NCBI GenBank assembly: GCA_902527245.1
Contig: CABZOI010000002.1
Span: 124,001-188,000 of the forward strand
From: an uncultured SAR92 cluster bacterium
GTDB lineage: Bacteria > Pseudomonadota > Gammaproteobacteria > Pseudomonadales > Porticoccaceae
Length of the DNA: 64,000 nucleotides
Direction: 5' to 3'
Made by a program: the position numbers and the translations under genes. Every line of letters starts with the position of its first letter. The stretch's first letter is position 1. Positions 1 to 8,674 of this stretch are shown here, piece after piece. The notes beneath the pieces were generated by a model. The model saw only the letters and a list, made by a program, of their open reading frames with translations, was not told the origin of the DNA and did not search any database.

Positions 1-427
1 CCATAGCCCAATTCGGTCTAGCTCCTGGTCTATCAATTTTATTAATTACTACAATTGGATTCAGACCCCTCTCAAATGCTTTCATTGTTACAAAACGAGT
101 TTGTGGCATAGGACCGTCAACGGCATCAACAAGTAATAACACTGAATCAACCATTGATAGAACTCGCTCAACCTCACCACCAAAATCGGCATGGCCTGGG
201 GTGTCAACGATATTAATTCGAAAATTATGCCAATTAATCGCAGTATTTTTAGCAAGTATTGTAATACCTCGTTCTTTCTCTTGGTCATGAGAATCCATCA
301 AGCGTTCCGAGGAGATTGCTTTGCGATCTAGCGTTCCAGATTGACTTAGAAGCTTATCAACAAGAGTAGTTTTCCCATGATCTACATGCGCAATTATCGC
401 AATGTTTCTTAGATGGTCTGCTGACAT
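1..427 (-). CDS. typA: GTPase TypA/BipA, N-terminal part (runs off the window)
   Basis: The first 142 residues of a translational GTPase that binds the 70S ribosome and acts in ribosome assembly and stress adaptation. The start ATG (complement of 425-427) opens [20 protein letters not shown]. The G1 loop AHVDHGKTT, the RGITI switch region ([11 protein letters not shown]), G3 [15 protein letters not shown] and G4 [10 protein letters not shown] are all intact and typical of TypA rather than EF-G or LepA. The rest of the gene lies to the left of position 1. No frameshift is visible. The neighbour at 510-1298 is on the same strand 82 bases upstream. Identification is firm; only the missing C-terminal part limits it. 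Confidence 0.95.
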   Translation of the reverse strand, partial: MSADHLRNIAIIAHVDHGKTTLVDKLLSQSGTLDRKAISSERLMDSHDQEKERGITILAKNTAINWHNFRINIVDTPGHADFGGEVERVLSMVDSVLLLVDAVDGPMPQTRFVTMKAFERGLNPIVVINKIDRPGARPNWAM

Positions 428-509
428 CAATTTATCCAGATTGATTTTGAAGGACGCGATTATAGTGAATTTTCTAAAAACTACTAGATCAGTTTTTAAA
501 ATTGTATTT

Positions 510-1298
510 TTACTTTACTGCACGCTCCAAAAGATCTGCCAGCTTGTGAGGGTTCGATCGTTGCGCATTATGACTACTTTTCAATGAGAAGACCGTCCAT
601 CCTCGAGAAATTGCCGTTGCCCATGATTTATTTGGTGATGCTTCATGGGTGAATAGCTCAGGATTTTGTGTGAATTCTATGTATGTCGCAGGTATCATTT
701 TTGCCAATTCATTATCAAAATTTACTGGTTCGGTAAAGGTTGCAAGAGATTGAGGAACATCGAAAGGGGGATTTGATGCCTTACGAAGCCATGAAAAATA
801 TACGATGCCGTTTTCTACTCTATGCTGGTTCTCGATCGGCCAAAAGTCTTTTGCAGTCATGCCATGATCGGGTATAACTGAATCCAGAAAAATTGCATGT
901 TGAATATGATGAGGTATTTCATTCATTACACCAGTTATAACCATGCCGCCGTAGCTGTGTCCCACTAGGACGACTTTCTGTAATTGATCAAATAATATTG
1001 TGTTTACAACATCATGTATATGTGTGGTTAGATTAATGTCAGCATTAAGCAAATGCGATCTCTCTCCTAATCCAGTAAGTGTAATTCTATGCGTTTTATG
1101 TCCTCGATCTAACATTATTGATTCCATTTTGCGCCAGTCCCAGCCTCCACCTCCAGAGCCATGAACGAATACATAGTGTTGCTTTTGATTTGAGTTATCA
1201 GATGCTTCAGTAAGTGAAATAAACGTAGGCGCAAAGAAAGGTAGAACAAGTGCAAAAAAGCAATGGTATGTGCATTTAAATTTAATATTAATAAGCAT
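510..1298 (-). CDS. Secreted alpha/beta hydrolase (salicylate-esterase-like)
   Basis: A 262-residue alpha/beta hydrolase. The first ~32 residues form a signal peptide (hydrophobic [14 protein letters not shown] followed by a polar stretch). The mature part starts with the oxyanion strand [14 protein letters not shown], has the nucleophile elbow GHSYGG near residue 117, and carries a likely catalytic His in [10 protein letters not shown] near the C-terminus. The order and spacing fit the EstC/salicylate esterase and hydroxynitrile-lyase-like group of small esterases. The substrate cannot be read from the sequence. It lies upstream of typA on the same strand, but the 82-base gap and unrelated function suggest separate control. 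Confidence 0.8.
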   Translation of the reverse strand: MLINIKFKCTYHCFFALVLPFFAPTFISLTEASDNSNQKQHYVFVHGSGGGGWDWRKMESIMLDRGHKTHRITLTGLGERSHLLNADINLTTHIHDVVNTILFDQLQKVVLVGHSYGGMVITGVMNEIPHHIQHAIFLDSVIPDHGMTAKDFWPIENQHRVENGIVYFSWLRKASNPPFDVPQSLATFTEPVNFDNELAKMIPATYIEFTQNPELFTHEASPNKSWATAISRGWTVFSLKSSHNAQRSNPHKLADLLERAVK

Positions 1299-1470
1299 AT
1301 CGAGGTTATAATCAATGAAAAATAGTTGAAATATAATGTTTTTTAAGAGAAAAAAACATTATTTACACATTTTAATTTAAAGTGATTTATTAAGAGATCT
1401 TTGTAACAAATTGAAACTGCACATTTGAGAAATTTTTTTTAAAAAAAAGCACTTTTTCTTACTTTTTTTG

Positions 1471-1501
1471 TTGACAATATTTCTTTCTTTGTTATTATAC
1501 T
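1471..1501 (+). promoter_or_regulatory. Sigma70-like promoter for the small RNA
   Basis: A perfect -35 TTGACA at 1471-1476 is followed by TTATACT (TATACT at 1496-1501), with a spacer of 18-19 bases. Transcription would start near 1508. No reading frame with a ribosome binding site follows, while a strong terminator lies 200 bases downstream, so this promoter appears to serve a non-coding transcript. Confidence 0.6.
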
Positions 1502-1507
1502 GAATAC

Positions 1508-1730
1508 CGATCGACAACTGACACAAGAACAACTGCAGACGGGAATGTGAGGGAAGTCGGAGGGAGAGCCCCCAGGGAGAAAGCGTTGTAAAGACCCGGT
1601 GAAAAAAGAGAGCTTTACGACCCACCAAGGATGAAGAGATACCATCCAAGGAGCTGAAGAAAATCTCACTTTAGACACCTGGGGAACTCGGATAAATTCA
1701 AAAAACAGAGCAAATGCTCTGTTTTTTTTT
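1508..1730 (+). ncRNA. Candidate GGA-rich small RNA, possibly Csr/Rsm family
   Basis: The only intergenic stretch above 300 bases (1299-1768) holds what looks like a stand-alone RNA gene of about 220 nt between a TTGACA/TATACT promoter and a strong intrinsic terminator. The transcript has about nine GGA motifs; at least five fit the CsrA-binding pattern ANGGA (AGGGA at 1550, 1561 and 1573; AAGGA at 1627 and 1648). A 9-bp stem pairs GTTGTAAAG (1585-1593) with CTTTACGAC (1613-1621), and GGATG (1629-1633) can pair with CATCC (1643-1647), which would place that GGA in a stem rather than a loop. Repeated ANGGA motifs are the hallmark of CsrB/RsmZ-type RNAs that sequester CsrA/RsmE. The family assignment is inference; an RNA gene as such is well supported. 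Short reading frames on the minus strand here have no coding character. Confidence 0.6.
1701..1730 (+). terminator. Intrinsic terminator of the small RNA
   Basis: Stem CAGAGC (1706-1711) / GCTCTG (1716-1721) with loop AAAT, flanked by A5 upstream and a T9 run downstream. The A and T flanks lengthen the stem, so it could also stop minus-strand transcription coming from the SDR gene at 1769-2566. Confidence 0.85.
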
Positions 1731-1768
1731 GCTAATAATATTGCATTTGTATTTGACGTTGACTGTTT

Positions 1769-2566
1769 CTAAAACGTTAACCGATATCCTCCATCTAAGT
1801 TTAGAGTTTCCCCATGAAAATAGGCGCCCGCGCGGCTGCATAGCATCACCGCAACTCCCGCCATATCATTCTCATCGCCGTACCTATGAGCAGGAATCTT
1901 TTTAAGTTCCGCCTTAAATGATTCAGCGTTTGGGTCTTGCCAAGCTCGCCTAGTCATCTCTGAGTAGAATCTCCCTGGTGCTATTGCATTTACTCTAATG
2001 AAATCATCGGATACCGCAAGTGCTAATTGAGTAGTTAAATGCTCGAGCATTTTTTTGCTTGCTGAGTAGGCTAAAACACTGGGTACTACGATACTAGCGG
2101 CAACGGAACTTATAAATATTACTCGAGATGGATTTTCTAACGTTGCATTTTTAGAAAGCATATCTAATAACGCTTGAGTCAGAAAGATGGGTGATTTTGT
2201 ATTTAACTCCATTGTTCTATCCCAATCTTCAACTTTCATTGTTTTGATTGGGGTACCAAGTCCAATTCCCGCGTTGTTCACAAGCACATCAATATGTTGC
2301 TCTCTTGCTCTGATTTCCGAAACTAACTTGTGGACTCCGTCAAGACTACTCAGATCACTTTTGATCGCAATACACTCACCATCAGAAATCTTTTCCAATT
2401 CATTCTTTTTCTTTACTAGATTATCCTTTGATCTTGCGGTTATGTAGACTCTCGAGGCGCCAGCCGCTAAAAAACCATGGGCGATGTAACTCCCAAGGCC
2501 AGTAGATCCACCAGTTATAAGACAAACTTTCCCTTTCATTGAATAAAGATTCTTTTCCATATACAT
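1769..2566 (-). CDS. SDR family oxidoreductase, RhlG-like
   Basis: A 265-residue short-chain dehydrogenase/reductase. It has the NAD(P) loop TGGSTGLG near residue 18, NNAG in the central strand, a catalytic Ser in FISSVA, and the YSASK catalytic Tyr/Lys pair. The stretches ENPSRVIFISSVA and VNAIAPGRFYSEMTR resemble RhlG, an NADPH-dependent 3-oxoacyl reductase, more than FabG. It therefore probably reduces a keto group on an acyl or alicyclic substrate, but the true substrate is unknown. The start could be the first ATG (2566) or the ATG two codons later. It stands alone between the small RNA and a divergent lipoprotein gene. Confidence 0.85.
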   Translation of the reverse strand: MYMEKNLYSMKGKVCLITGGSTGLGSYIAHGFLAAGASRVYITARSKDNLVKKKNELEKISDGECIAIKSDLSSLDGVHKLVSEIRAREQHIDVLVNNAGIGLGTPIKTMKVEDWDRTMELNTKSPIFLTQALLDMLSKNATLENPSRVIFISSVAASIVVPSVLAYSASKKMLEHLTTQLALAVSDDFIRVNAIAPGRFYSEMTRRAWQDPNAESFKAELKKIPAHRYGDENDMAGVAVMLCSRAGAYFHGETLNLDGGYRLTF

Positions 2567-2675
2567 TCCGAAATAATTAATGACTGCTTTGTTGAGAAGA
2601 GCTTAAACAAGTTGTAGGAAAAATGATAGCTACATCTAAAATTCAAATAATCAACTTTGAGATATACTATAGCCT

Positions 2676-3602
2676 ATGAGAAAAGTGAATTTCATAACTC
2701 AATCCATGCTGATTCTTTTTACATTTTTGGTAGTCTCATGCACTGATCAACAGCCAAAGTTTCCAATGGGTAATGATGAAAATTTTGACGCTACGGTAAC
2801 TACTCCCTCTTTTAATTATGGCTCAGGTCCAAAAATACTAATCGATGGTGGACACAACAATTTTTTTGTTCAATTTAATTTTTTTGAACCACTCCAACAG
2901 TTATTGATCGCAGATGGCTATGTAGTAAAGGTTAGTAAAACAAAATTTTCATTGGATATTTTAGAAAATTACAAAATTCTTATTGTCGCAACTCCTATGG
3001 CAACTAATTTTATGGACTCGGTACAGAGATACGAGGGTGCATTTGACAGCGGAGAATTGAAGGCGCTGAAGACATGGGTGCAAAATGGTGGCTCACTTTT
3101 AGTGTTCAGTGAGCATTTCCCTTTTGACCTTGCGGTGCAACCACTTTTAAAAGTCTTCGAGATCGATACATCAATAGGTCAGGTCATAGATAGGCATAAC
3201 TTTGAATATAATCCAGGTCAAATTATTTTTGAATCCGCCTCAATCGAGGCGAATCATCCCATTATTGATGGGAAAAGGTCAGTTAAAAAACTGGCTAGCT
3301 ACGGAGGTAGTGCTTTAACTGGAGAAAATTACACCAATATCTTAAAACTTTCTGACAAAGCTGAAAATTTGGAGAGAGAGTGGCGAGGCGCCATAATGGG
3401 TCCGATAGGTTCGGGCAATTCGCAGGGGCTGGTAGGTTCCTATGGGAGAGGTAAAATAGCCGCATTCGGCGATTCAAACGGGTTCTTTGCAATGCAGATT
3501 GAAACTGATCATGAACACAAACTTACTGTTGGAATGAATGATCCCAGTTATGACTGGAAAAACTTTGTATTAAACACTTTTGATTGGTTGGCCTCGGACT
3601 AA
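2676..3602 (+). CDS. Lipoprotein with a GATase1/DUF4350-like fold
   Basis: A 308-residue lipoprotein with signal MRKVNFITQSMLILFTFLVV and lipobox VVSC (Cys22). The mature part begins with PKILIDGGHNNFF and continues with alternating strands and helices (KILIVATPMA, GGSLLVFSEHFPFD, GKIAAFGDSNGFF), a pattern seen in DUF4350/GldG-type glutamine-amidotransferase-like domains that lack a catalytic triad. It is probably a periplasmic sensing or scaffold protein, but no function can be assigned. It is transcribed alone and converges on the serine hydrolase at 3607-4830, with only 4 bases between the two stop codons. Confidence 0.6.
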   Translation: MRKVNFITQSMLILFTFLVVSCTDQQPKFPMGNDENFDATVTTPSFNYGSGPKILIDGGHNNFFVQFNFFEPLQQLLIADGYVVKVSKTKFSLDILENYKILIVATPMATNFMDSVQRYEGAFDSGELKALKTWVQNGGSLLVFSEHFPFDLAVQPLLKVFEIDTSIGQVIDRHNFEYNPGQIIFESASIEANHPIIDGKRSVKKLASYGGSALTGENYTNILKLSDKAENLEREWRGAIMGPIGSGNSQGLVGSYGRGKIAAFGDSNGFFAMQIETDHEHKLTVGMNDPSYDWKNFVLNTFDWLASD

Positions 3603-3606
3603 ATTT

Positions 3607-4830
3607 TTAATACTCAATAACAGCGTCAATTACTCTTTCAGCCAAATATTCACTGGTGGGTCTTTCTATATCAAAGACATTCCAGCCATTGAAGATTAAT
3701 AGTAGATCATACTTGGGTATTATCAAGATATGCTGTCCTCCATAACCAATGCCGGCCTGCATCCAAATTTCTTTATTATCAACATCGGAATATAGCCACC
3801 ATTGAAATCCGTAATAAGTGTTAGGATAGTTGGTTGAAATCGTAGGTGCCATGATTTCATTGATCCAATCTTCACTAATAATTTCCTTACCCATCCATTG
3901 CCCTTTGTTTGCGAACAGTAAGCCTATCCTCGCAAAATCTCTAGCGCTTATGTAAAGACCACTTTCAGTATCAGTTAAACCATCCGGTATCTTTTTCCAA
4001 AAGAACTTATCAATTCCAAGTTGACTAAAAAGATATTTTTTAGCAAAACTTTCCACTGATGTACCCGTTGCTTGCTCAAGTATTTGAGATAAAAGAATGG
4101 TGATGCCACTGTTGTAATTAAAATCATCACCGGGCGCTGAATCCATCGATGCAGATAGTATATATTTAAGCCAAAATTCACTGTTTTCCATATTAGCTGC
4201 ATCATTCCGTGGATCTGTATAAGCATGAGTTGACTCATCCCACTTCATACCCGAGGACATAATGAGAAGATTACGAATCGTTATCGATTGTTTATTTTTG
4301 TCCTTAAAGTTTGAAGCATAATCTGGGAAAAAATCTACTATTTTTGAGTCGATATCTGAGATATATCCTTTATCAATAGCAATTCCCAAAAGAGCTGAAG
4401 TCACACTTTTTGTAACTGATTGAATTGTGTGCAGATCTGTGTCCTTGTAGTAAGGATGCCACTCTGGATTAAAATAGTTATACATTGGATTGGCATGGAC
4501 ACCGTAGTTTTTTTCAAGTATCCGAATTTGCTCATCTTTTTTGTCTTTTGTAAGTTCGGCGTAGTCAATATCATAATATTCCTCGAATACAATCGCATTG
4601 CGTTTGATAACGATAAAACTATTAATGTATCCGTGCTTAAGTTCCTCAAATTCTTTATGAAGGTTTCGGAGAATTTTACTATACAAACCTTTGGATTCAG
4701 GAGTTGCGATTTGCCAGGAAAATTTTTCAGACGCATTAGTAAACATATTTGTAGTACATAGTAATATGAATAGGACTAAAACTTTCAAATTACTTATTAA
4801 ATCAAACCTACTTTTTGTTTTGGGTGGCAT
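3607..4830 (-). CDS. Secreted serine hydrolase, class C beta-lactamase fold
   Basis: A 407-residue member of the beta-lactamase/penicillin-binding-protein-like hydrolases (esterase EstB and 6-aminohexanoate hydrolase relatives). An N-terminal hydrophobic segment (LKVLVLFILLCTTNMF) is a signal peptide. The active-site SxxK is in SVTKSVTSALLG near residue 139, and the YxN-type motif is in FNYNSGI near residue 240. The C-terminal region has QAGIGYGGQHI in the position of the KTG/HxG motif. It likely hydrolyses an ester or amide in the periplasm; real beta-lactamase activity is not expected. A second member of the fold lies at 21340-22491 beside alkB. Confidence 0.8.
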   Translation of the reverse strand: MPPKTKSRFDLISNLKVLVLFILLCTTNMFTNASEKFSWQIATPESKGLYSKILRNLHKEFEELKHGYINSFIVIKRNAIVFEEYYDIDYAELTKDKKDEQIRILEKNYGVHANPMYNYFNPEWHPYYKDTDLHTIQSVTKSVTSALLGIAIDKGYISDIDSKIVDFFPDYASNFKDKNKQSITIRNLLIMSSGMKWDESTHAYTDPRNDAANMENSEFWLKYILSASMDSAPGDDFNYNSGITILLSQILEQATGTSVESFAKKYLFSQLGIDKFFWKKIPDGLTDTESGLYISARDFARIGLLFANKGQWMGKEIISEDWINEIMAPTISTNYPNTYYGFQWWLYSDVDNKEIWMQAGIGYGGQHILIIPKYDLLLIFNGWNVFDIERPTSEYLAERVIDAVIEY

Positions 4831-4920
4831 CTTCTCGAATCCGCGAAATTCCTAGTATAAATTTGATGTATTTCTGTGTAAATTAAATGAGCATTACCTG
4901 TGTACTAATGAGCTATCCAT

Positions 4921-5619
4921 ATGTGGGCGATTTCAGAGGATATTTTAAGCGACGAACTGATAAATGAAATACTTGATCGAGCTAATTACTTGATATCGTC
5001 AAACGATCGAGAGAAACACGTTTTTGTCGATAAAGATTTTTTCTCAAATAATGGTGATGAGCCTCGTAATTTAGATATTTTGAATAACATCCATAAGGCG
5101 GTGTGGTCAAAGATTTCTGAATCCTTCCCCTATCATGAACCCGTTATTGATCATGCAGTTTTACTTTTTAAAGAACCAGGAGGTGTCAAAACTGAGTGGC
5201 ATCAAGATCGTGCCTATTGGGCCACGCGAGATGAGAATGCTTCAATATTTTCCGTATGGATTGCTCTCGAAGATATTACAGAGGAGAGAGGAGCTCTCAA
5301 CTTAATAAAAAGTAATGAAGTCAGCATGTCGGAGATTGGTAATTTCAATAATGGAAAGTTAATTGACCATGAACTAATTGAGGATAAAAAAGGAGGATTT
5401 CCCCTTCTAATTGAGGGTGGATTGATTCCAAAAATTGAATCTGATAAAGAGGTAGTTAACCTAAAATGCGGCTCTGCTGTATTATTTGACAGTTTTGAAC
5501 CTCATATGTCTCGAGAAAATAGTTCAAATACGCCTCGCCTTGCAATGAAAATTGCATATTCGGAGCGTGAAGACAAAGATTATTTTTTGATCAGCGTGAG
5601 TGATTTAGAAAACAAATAA
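4921..5619 (+). CDS. Phytanoyl-CoA dioxygenase family protein (PhyH)
   Basis: A 232-residue Fe(II)/2-oxoglutarate oxygenase. The metal-binding HxD is in TEWHQDRAYW near residue 98, the distal His in FDSFEPHMSRE near residue 199, and the 2-oxoglutarate-binding Arg in NTPRLAMKIA. The length is short for PhyH but within the bacterial range. The start ATG at 4921 is fixed by an in-frame TGA just upstream; no good Shine-Dalgarno is visible. A sodium:solute symporter starts 33 bases after the stop on the same strand, so the two may form a uptake-and-hydroxylation pair. The substrate is unknown. Confidence 0.82.
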   Translation: MWAISEDILSDELINEILDRANYLISSNDREKHVFVDKDFFSNNGDEPRNLDILNNIHKAVWSKISESFPYHEPVIDHAVLLFKEPGGVKTEWHQDRAYWATRDENASIFSVWIALEDITEERGALNLIKSNEVSMSEIGNFNNGKLIDHELIEDKKGGFPLLIEGGLIPKIESDKEVVNLKCGSAVLFDSFEPHMSRENSSNTPRLAMKIAYSEREDKDYFLISVSDLENK

Positions 5620-5652
5620 TTCTAGTGATTAAAATAACTTCAAATGGTTTAG

Positions 5653-7233
5653 ATGGAATTTATTGATTGGCTTGTTGTAGTTGCCTACCTATTATTTATG
5701 TTGGGTATTGCATTCCGGTCAGGCAAAAGACAGTTAGATTCAAATGATTATTTTTTGGGAGGTCGACAATTTTCATCAATTAGTCTGGCGGCCTCCACAA
5801 TAGCGACTCAGTGTTCCACTAATAGCCTTCTAGGAGCACCCGCATTTGTAGGATTTGTGGCAGGGGGCGGTCTTATATGGCTCCAATATGAACTTGCGGT
5901 ACCTTTAGCAATGTTATTTCTGCTTTTTTTACTTATCCCAGCCCGCACGTTGGGTGTGACGTCGATATATCAGGTCTTGGGGACTAATCTTGGTAAAAGA
6001 AGTCAAATTACTGCGGCAGGTTGTTTTCTTTTTTTTAGAGCTATTGCCACAGGTGTAACTATTTATGGAAGTGCTTTGGTTATATCTTTTGCTTTACAAA
6101 TTGATTATTTACCTGCGTTATTGATATTGATGCTATTAACTGTAATCTACGACATAGTGGGAGGATTGAGAGCTGTCGTTATAAGTGACGTTATCCAACT
6201 AATCTTACTAACTACTGCAGTATTAGTTTCATTAGTTTTGATCGGTGATTCCATTTCCTGGGATTTTTTTTCGTCAAATAGAGACGTGACTTTGCTGAAT
6301 GATTGGGGTTTTTCTGGCAATGACTATGGATTCTGGCCAATGCTCTTCGGTGGCATCTTTCTGTATGCAGCTTACTATGGCTGCGATCAAAGTCAGGCTC
6401 AGCGAATTTTAGCGACTAAATCTCCTCAGGAGACTGGAAAAGTTCTAGTTTTAAATGGGTTGTTTCGGTTTCCCTTAGTTCTGTTGTATTGTTTTTTGGG
6501 TTTAGGGTTAGCTATATTTTCACTTCAGGACGCCCAATTAATCGAATCACTTCCCCTATTAGAAAGTGGTAAACGTAATTATAATTTAGTCTTCCCATAC
6601 TTTATTTCCCAAAATTTCTCGCCTGGATTGGTAGGTTTGGTTCTTGTTGGTCTGGTAGCGGCTGCAATGTCATCGATTGACTCTGCTCTAAATAGCCTTG
6701 CAGCTGTTACGGTGGAGGATTTCATTAAACCTAAATTAAAAGATCAAACATCTGGAAAAGATTTATTACGATACGGAAGAATTTGTACAATTTTTTGGGC
6801 AATCTTTGCGATCGCTTTCTCTTTTTATGTTGAGGATATTGCGCCTACAGTGCTTGAAGCTGTAAATAAAATTGGCTCTATGGTTAATGGGCCAATATTA
6901 GCGCTTGTAACAATTTCAATATTAGCGGGTAAAGGAGCTAGGGAGAGCTGCGCTCTAATTGGTTTTTGGTGTGGCTTAGTGAGTAACTTTTTGACAGCTT
7001 ATCTTCTGCCTGACGTGTCTTGGCTTTGGTGGAACGTGATTGGATTTTGTGTGAGCATTCTAAGTTTCAATTCTCTAGAAAAATTATTGCCAAGAGATTT
7101 GGCAAACTTTGATTTAGTTTCTTCAGTGATAATTGGTTTTGGCTCTAAAGATGTTAAAAATGGTCAAGTAATAGTTCTGGCTTTGATGTTTAGTTTTGTC
7201 ATGGTGATTTGTCTGTTACTAAATAAATTCTAG
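5653..7233 (+). CDS. Sodium:solute symporter family transporter
   Basis: A 526-residue inner-membrane protein with about 13 hydrophobic helices and the features of the SSS (SLC5-like) family: an N-terminal IDWLVVVAYLLFM helix, the SNDYFLGGR loop after helix 1, and GLVAAAMSSIDSALNSLA in the region that binds sodium. It should import a small organic solute with Na+. Glucose-, inositol- and acid-transporting members share these motifs, so the substrate is open. It follows the PhyH oxygenase by 33 bases and is probably co-transcribed with it. It ends 18 bases before the convergent ubiF. Confidence 0.88.
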   Translation: MEFIDWLVVVAYLLFMLGIAFRSGKRQLDSNDYFLGGRQFSSISLAASTIATQCSTNSLLGAPAFVGFVAGGGLIWLQYELAVPLAMLFLLFLLIPARTLGVTSIYQVLGTNLGKRSQITAAGCFLFFRAIATGVTIYGSALVISFALQIDYLPALLILMLLTVIYDIVGGLRAVVISDVIQLILLTTAVLVSLVLIGDSISWDFFSSNRDVTLLNDWGFSGNDYGFWPMLFGGIFLYAAYYGCDQSQAQRILATKSPQETGKVLVLNGLFRFPLVLLYCFLGLGLAIFSLQDAQLIESLPLLESGKRNYNLVFPYFISQNFSPGLVGLVLVGLVAAAMSSIDSALNSLAAVTVEDFIKPKLKDQTSGKDLLRYGRICTIFWAIFAIAFSFYVEDIAPTVLEAVNKIGSMVNGPILALVTISILAGKGARESCALIGFWCGLVSNFLTAYLLPDVSWLWWNVIGFCVSILSFNSLEKLLPRDLANFDLVSSVIIGFGSKDVKNGQVIVLALMFSFVMVICLLLNKF

Positions 7234-7251
7234 ATCTGTCAATCTTTATCT

Positions 7252-8451
7252 TTATTCTGCGAATAGTTTGCTTTTTAGCTTGCCCGCACCTAACTTGCCC
7301 ATCATTTTGTTAATAGGTTGGAAATTGCCGAATGACAAGGCCAGATTTCTCGCCAATTTGAGAGGGTGATTGTCATTGCTAAAACCATAGTAGAAAACAT
7401 TCATTAGATTCATCATAGCTGAATTATGAAAATATCTTTCTCTTTCATACTTGATCATCGATCTTGAAGATGCCCAGTTCTCTGATCTATCTCTCGCCGC
7501 CTTCAAAATTTTTGAGAGACATTCTGCATCTTGGAAGCCTAGATTTACTCCCTGTCCTGCGAGAGGATTTATTACATGTGCGGAATCTCCTACTAGTGTG
7601 ACGTTATCCAAAACATATTTCTCAACATGTTGTTTGAAAATAGGAAAGCTTGCTTTATCTTTGATAACTACTTTCCCAATTTCCCGTGGAAATTCTCTCA
7701 TAATTTTCTTACTCAAATCCTCATTGGACAAATCAACATAGGATTGGATTGCTTCTGCGGAGTCGTACCAGACGATTGAGCCTGTATTATCATCTAAAGG
7801 TAAATATGCTTGTGGACCACTTGGGGTAAAGCGTTGCCATGTTATATTTTGAGAATTATTTACAACACATGCATTCGCTACAAGGCACGACTGATCGTAC
7901 TGCTTGGAATTAACTCCAAAAGAGAACTGATCCCGAATTGATGACTTAGCACCGTCAGCCCCAACAAGAAGCTTAGAATAAATTTTTTCGCCATTTGATA
8001 ATGTTACTTCAACCTGATCATTATCGACATGGATGTTTGTATGGGTTTCTGGACAAAATATTTTTATATTTGCATCACTCTTAGCTTTTTCCCAGAGCGC
8101 TAATTGTAAGATTCTATTTTCAACAATGAATCCAATATTATCTTCTTCGATTGTTTTTGCGTCGAAGGTGACATCACCAAATCCAGATTCTTCCCAAACT
8201 CGCATCGCTTTCAGAGGACATGTACGAGTTTCGATAACAGAACCCCAAACATCAATATTTTTTAAAAAATCAACGGTTTCTAGAGTGACTGCTGATACTC
8301 GAAGATCATAATCTTGACTAATATCAAAACTTTGAGGTCTTCTACTTTCTATAACTGCTACTTTAAAATCAGATTGCGCTAACGCATTGGCAACTGCCAT
8401 ACCAACCATGCCACCGCCTGATACTATAATATTGAAAGATTTCGTGCTCAT
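7252..8451 (-). CDS. ubiF: UbiH/UbiF/COQ6-family FAD monooxygenase, most like UbiF
   Basis: A 399-residue flavoprotein hydroxylase. The ADP-binding loop is GGGMVGMAVANALAQ, the second motif is DYDLRVSAVT, and the FAD-binding motif LVGDSAHVINPLAGQGVN with its GD...P signature lies near residue 288. Local similarity to E. coli UbiF is high: GVWGSVIETRTCPL, WQRFTPSGPQAYLPL, IVWYDS and the C-terminal VFYYGFSN. UbiF hydroxylates C6 of demethoxyubiquinol in aerobic ubiquinone biosynthesis. The family (UbiH, UbiI, UbiF, UbiM) can differ in regiospecificity, so UbiF is the best but not certain choice. Single gene, convergent with the symporter. Confidence 0.82.
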   Translation of the reverse strand: MSTKSFNIIVSGGGMVGMAVANALAQSDFKVAVIESRRPQSFDISQDYDLRVSAVTLETVDFLKNIDVWGSVIETRTCPLKAMRVWEESGFGDVTFDAKTIEEDNIGFIVENRILQLALWEKAKSDANIKIFCPETHTNIHVDNDQVEVTLSNGEKIYSKLLVGADGAKSSIRDQFSFGVNSKQYDQSCLVANACVVNNSQNITWQRFTPSGPQAYLPLDDNTGSIVWYDSAEAIQSYVDLSNEDLSKKIMREFPREIGKVVIKDKASFPIFKQHVEKYVLDNVTLVGDSAHVINPLAGQGVNLGFQDAECLSKILKAARDRSENWASSRSMIKYERERYFHNSAMMNLMNVFYYGFSNDNHPLKLARNLALSFGNFQPINKMMGKLGAGKLKSKLFAE

Positions 8452-8674
8452 CGTATTTAGGCTTTTTGTTTCATAAGGATTTTAGGTTTATACATATAGT
8501 TACGTATCAACCATTTAAATGATCCTATTTAGGCAAATAATTTAAGAAAATATCAGTAAACTGGATAATTTTCTATCAAGGGCCTAATTTTTTATTTCAT
8601 CTGGAAAGATGTTATTGTTTATACTCAAAAATTGCAAAAACAGGCTGTTTAGTATGAGAGTTATAAAGAAGAAT

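Noticed and set aside
1541-1580. GGGAAGTCGGAGGGAG region considered as an RNase P RNA fragment
   Set aside because: The conserved GAGGAAAGUCC core and the long P4/P15 parts of RNase P RNA are missing and the transcript is too short.
1377-1678. Two overlapping minus-strand reading frames across the small RNA locus
   Set aside because: They share no protein family, overlap each other in different frames, lack ribosome binding sites and lie antisense to a transcript with its own promoter and terminator.
4420-4761. 113-residue plus-strand frame inside the serine hydrolase gene
   Set aside because: Antisense to a well-supported gene; hydrophobic composition is a by-product of the codons on the other strand.
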